A stretch of 15,271 bases of DNA from positions 1-15,271 of the forward strand of contig VAZT01000003.1 of assembly GCA_005884825.1 (NCBI GenBank), in the 5' to 3' direction. Below the pieces are notes generated by a model. The model was given only the letters and a program-made list of their open reading frames with translations. It did not search any database and was not told the DNA's origin. Each line of letters begins with the position of its first letter. Within the stretch, counting starts at the first letter, position 1. The DNA comes from Alphaproteobacteria bacterium. Lineage in GTDB: Bacteria > Pseudomonadota > Alphaproteobacteria > ATCC43930 > CGMCC-115725. Positions 13,917-15,271 of this stretch are shown here, piece after piece. The position numbers and the translations under genes were made by a program.

Positions 13917-15224
13917 ATGAGTCCCTCCCGCCTCGGCTCGGCAGGCTCGCCGCCGTTGTATCGGGTGATACTCGCGGCTTCGATCGGCAATACGCTCGAA
14001 TGGTTTGATTTTCTGATCTACGGCTATTTCGCCGTAACGATCTCGAAACTGTTCTTCCCGACCGGCAACGAGACGGTCTCCTTGTTGCTGACGCTCGGCA
14101 CTTTCGGCGCCTCCTACTTAATGCGGCCGCTCGGGGCGATCGTCATCGGCGCCTTTACCGACCGCACCGGCCGCAAGGCCGGGCTGACCCTGTCGATCCT
14201 GCTGATGATGATCGGCACGACAATGACCGCGGTGACGCCGACCTACGCGACGATCGGCATTGCCGCCCCGATCATCATTCTATTCGCGCGCCTCTTGCAG
14301 GGCTTTTCGGTGGGCGGCGAGTTCGGCAGCGCCGTCGCGTTTGTCGTCGAGCAATCCAAGGGGCGCAAAGGATTTGCCGCCAGCTGGCAATGGGCCAGCC
14401 AAGGCGTAACGGCACTATTGGCGTCTGCCTTCGGGGTTCTGCTGACCGGTGTCTTGCCGCCGGACCAGCTGCTGGCGTGGGGCTGGCGAGTCCCGTTCTT
14501 CTTTGGTCTCTTGATCGGGCCGGTCGGTCTCTACATCCGGCGCCGCATGGTCGAGACGCCGGAATTTACTGCGGTCAAGCCGACCGGTACGCCGGTGCGC
14601 GACCTGCTGCGCCGTTACCCGGGCCGGGTGCTGCTGGCGCTCGGCGCCTCGATTATCTCGAACGGCTCGAATTACTTGATCCTTTATATCCCGACTTACG
14701 CGGTGAAGCAGCTCGGCCTGCCTCAGGCGACCGGCTTTACCGCGACGATGGTCGGCGCGGCGATCCTCGCCGCCGTATCGCCGCTTTCAGGCCATTGGTC
14801 GGACAAGGTCGGGCGCTCCGGCATCATGCTGGCGATGGCCTGGCTGTTCCTGATCACGGCCTACCCGGTCTTTTACTTCATGGTGGCCTATCCCTCGCTG
14901 GCGACCGCAATCTTCGCCGCCAGCTGGCTCAGCCTCGTCAAAGCCGGCTACAGCGGCGTGCTGCCTTCCTTGATGTCCGAATTGTTCCCGACCGAGACGC
15001 GCGGCGTCGGCGTGTCGCTCAGCTACAGCATCTCGGTGACGATCTTCGGCGGCTTTGCGCCATTCGTCGCGACCTGGCTGATCGCCGTGACCGGGGACAG
15101 CCTGTCGCCGAGCTTTTATCTGATGTTCACCGCGGGCCTCAGCATCATCGCCTTGATGGTAGTGCGGCAATGGGAGTCCCGGGGGGAGCTTGGGCGGCCC
15201 GCGACGGTCGCCGAGGCAACCTGA
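13917..15224 (+). CDS. MFS transporter, metabolite:H+ symporter (MHS) type
   Basis: An inner-membrane secondary transporter of 435 residues with about twelve hydrophobic segments. The MHS signature GNTLEWFDFLIYGYFA (24-39) is in the first membrane segment. The loop motif GAFTDRTGRK (78-87) lies between segments 2 and 3 and is echoed by GHWSDKVGR between segments 8 and 9. ARLLQGFSVGGEFGSA (124-139) is the family motif of segment 4. Relatives carry citrate, other carboxylates, proline/betaine or shikimate; the substrate here cannot be told. The ATG at 13917 has no Shine-Dalgarno site but overlaps the TGA of the shifted purF frame (TGATG); the intact purF frame stops 9 nt earlier. The stop codon (15222-15224) lies inside a 14-nt tandem repeat. 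I know of no fixed link between such a transporter and purF, so it may be a recent neighbour. Confidence 0.93.
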   Translation: MSPSRLGSAGSPPLYRVILAASIGNTLEWFDFLIYGYFAVTISKLFFPTGNETVSLLLTLGTFGASYLMRPLGAIVIGAFTDRTGRKAGLTLSILLMMIGTTMTAVTPTYATIGIAAPIIILFARLLQGFSVGGEFGSAVAFVVEQSKGRKGFAASWQWASQGVTALLASAFGVLLTGVLPPDQLLAWGWRVPFFFGLLIGPVGLYIRRRMVETPEFTAVKPTGTPVRDLLRRYPGRVLLALGASIISNGSNYLILYIPTYAVKQLGLPQATGFTATMVGAAILAAVSPLSGHWSDKVGRSGIMLAMAWLFLITAYPVFYFMVAYPSLATAIFAASWLSLVKAGYSGVLPSLMSELFPTETRGVGVSLSYSISVTIFGGFAPFVATWLIAVTGDSLSPSFYLMFTAGLSIIALMVVRQWESRGELGRPATVAEAT

Positions 15225-15271
15225 TGCCCCCAACCTGATGACCTCAACCTGATGACCCCAACCTGATGACC
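15217..15271 (+). repeat. 14-nt tandem repeat at the right window edge
   Basis: Four units of CAACCTGATGMCCY run head to tail: 15217-15230, 15231-15244, 15245-15258 and 15259-15271, the last one short by a base because the window ends. The first unit contains the stop codon of the MFS gene. Each unit contains TGATG, a stop/start overlap, and the 14-nt period moves it through the frames. The array may continue beyond the window. Confidence 0.9.

Overview
The window (about 63-65% GC by eye) looks like a chromosomal segment of an alphaproteobacterium, most likely from the Rhodospirillales or a related order. The protein families point there: an HdaA-type DnaA regulator beside a CDP-alcohol phosphatidyltransferase and a DUF2066 protein, a ppk-ppx pair, and an alr-mlaE-mlaF-radA-cvpA-purF run. 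All but two of the genes are on the + strand and packing is tight. No gap between genes exceeds about 150 bases, and I see no rRNA, tRNA, CRISPR array, insertion sequence or integrase.

Layout. (1) Positions 1-567, minus strand: purN, cut by the window edge. (2) 568-709: short divergent intergenic region. (3) 710-3333: a secreted DUF2066 protein, a CDP-alcohol phosphatidyltransferase and hdaA. (4) 3294-3815, minus strand: a SixA-type histidine phosphatase, convergent with hdaA (tails overlap by 40 nt) and divergent from ppk. (5) 3965-7646: ppk and ppx, 4 nt apart, which make and degrade polyphosphate. (6) 7676-12501: alr, mlaE, mlaF, radA and cvpA, joined by stop/start overlaps of 4-7 nt, so probably one transcript. 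They cover D-alanine supply for peptidoglycan, an ABC lipid transporter of the outer-membrane asymmetry type, recombination/repair, and a small membrane protein. (7) 12577-13907: purF. (8) 13917-15224: an MFS transporter of the metabolite:H+ symporter type. (9) 15217-15271: a 14-nt tandem repeat running into the window edge.

The main anomaly is purF. Its N-terminal glutaminase domain and PRPP-binding loop are intact, but after the Ser-Pro-Pro motif near 13740 about 36 residues are missing and the reading frame changes. The conserved C-terminus with the FCDAC cysteines continues in another frame. The lost stretch should include one of the four cysteine ligands of the [4Fe-4S] cluster. This is either a real lesion in the first step of purine synthesis or an assembly error. 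The other purine gene, purN, lacks its usual partner purM next door.

A second theme is short tandem duplication at gene ends: a 16-nt duplication over the start of the phosphatidyltransferase gene, a 15-nt in-frame repeat in the hdaA tail, a repetitive linker in the DUF2066 protein, and the 14-nt repeat at the right edge. I found no convincing sign of an unknown multi-gene system; the region is mostly housekeeping.
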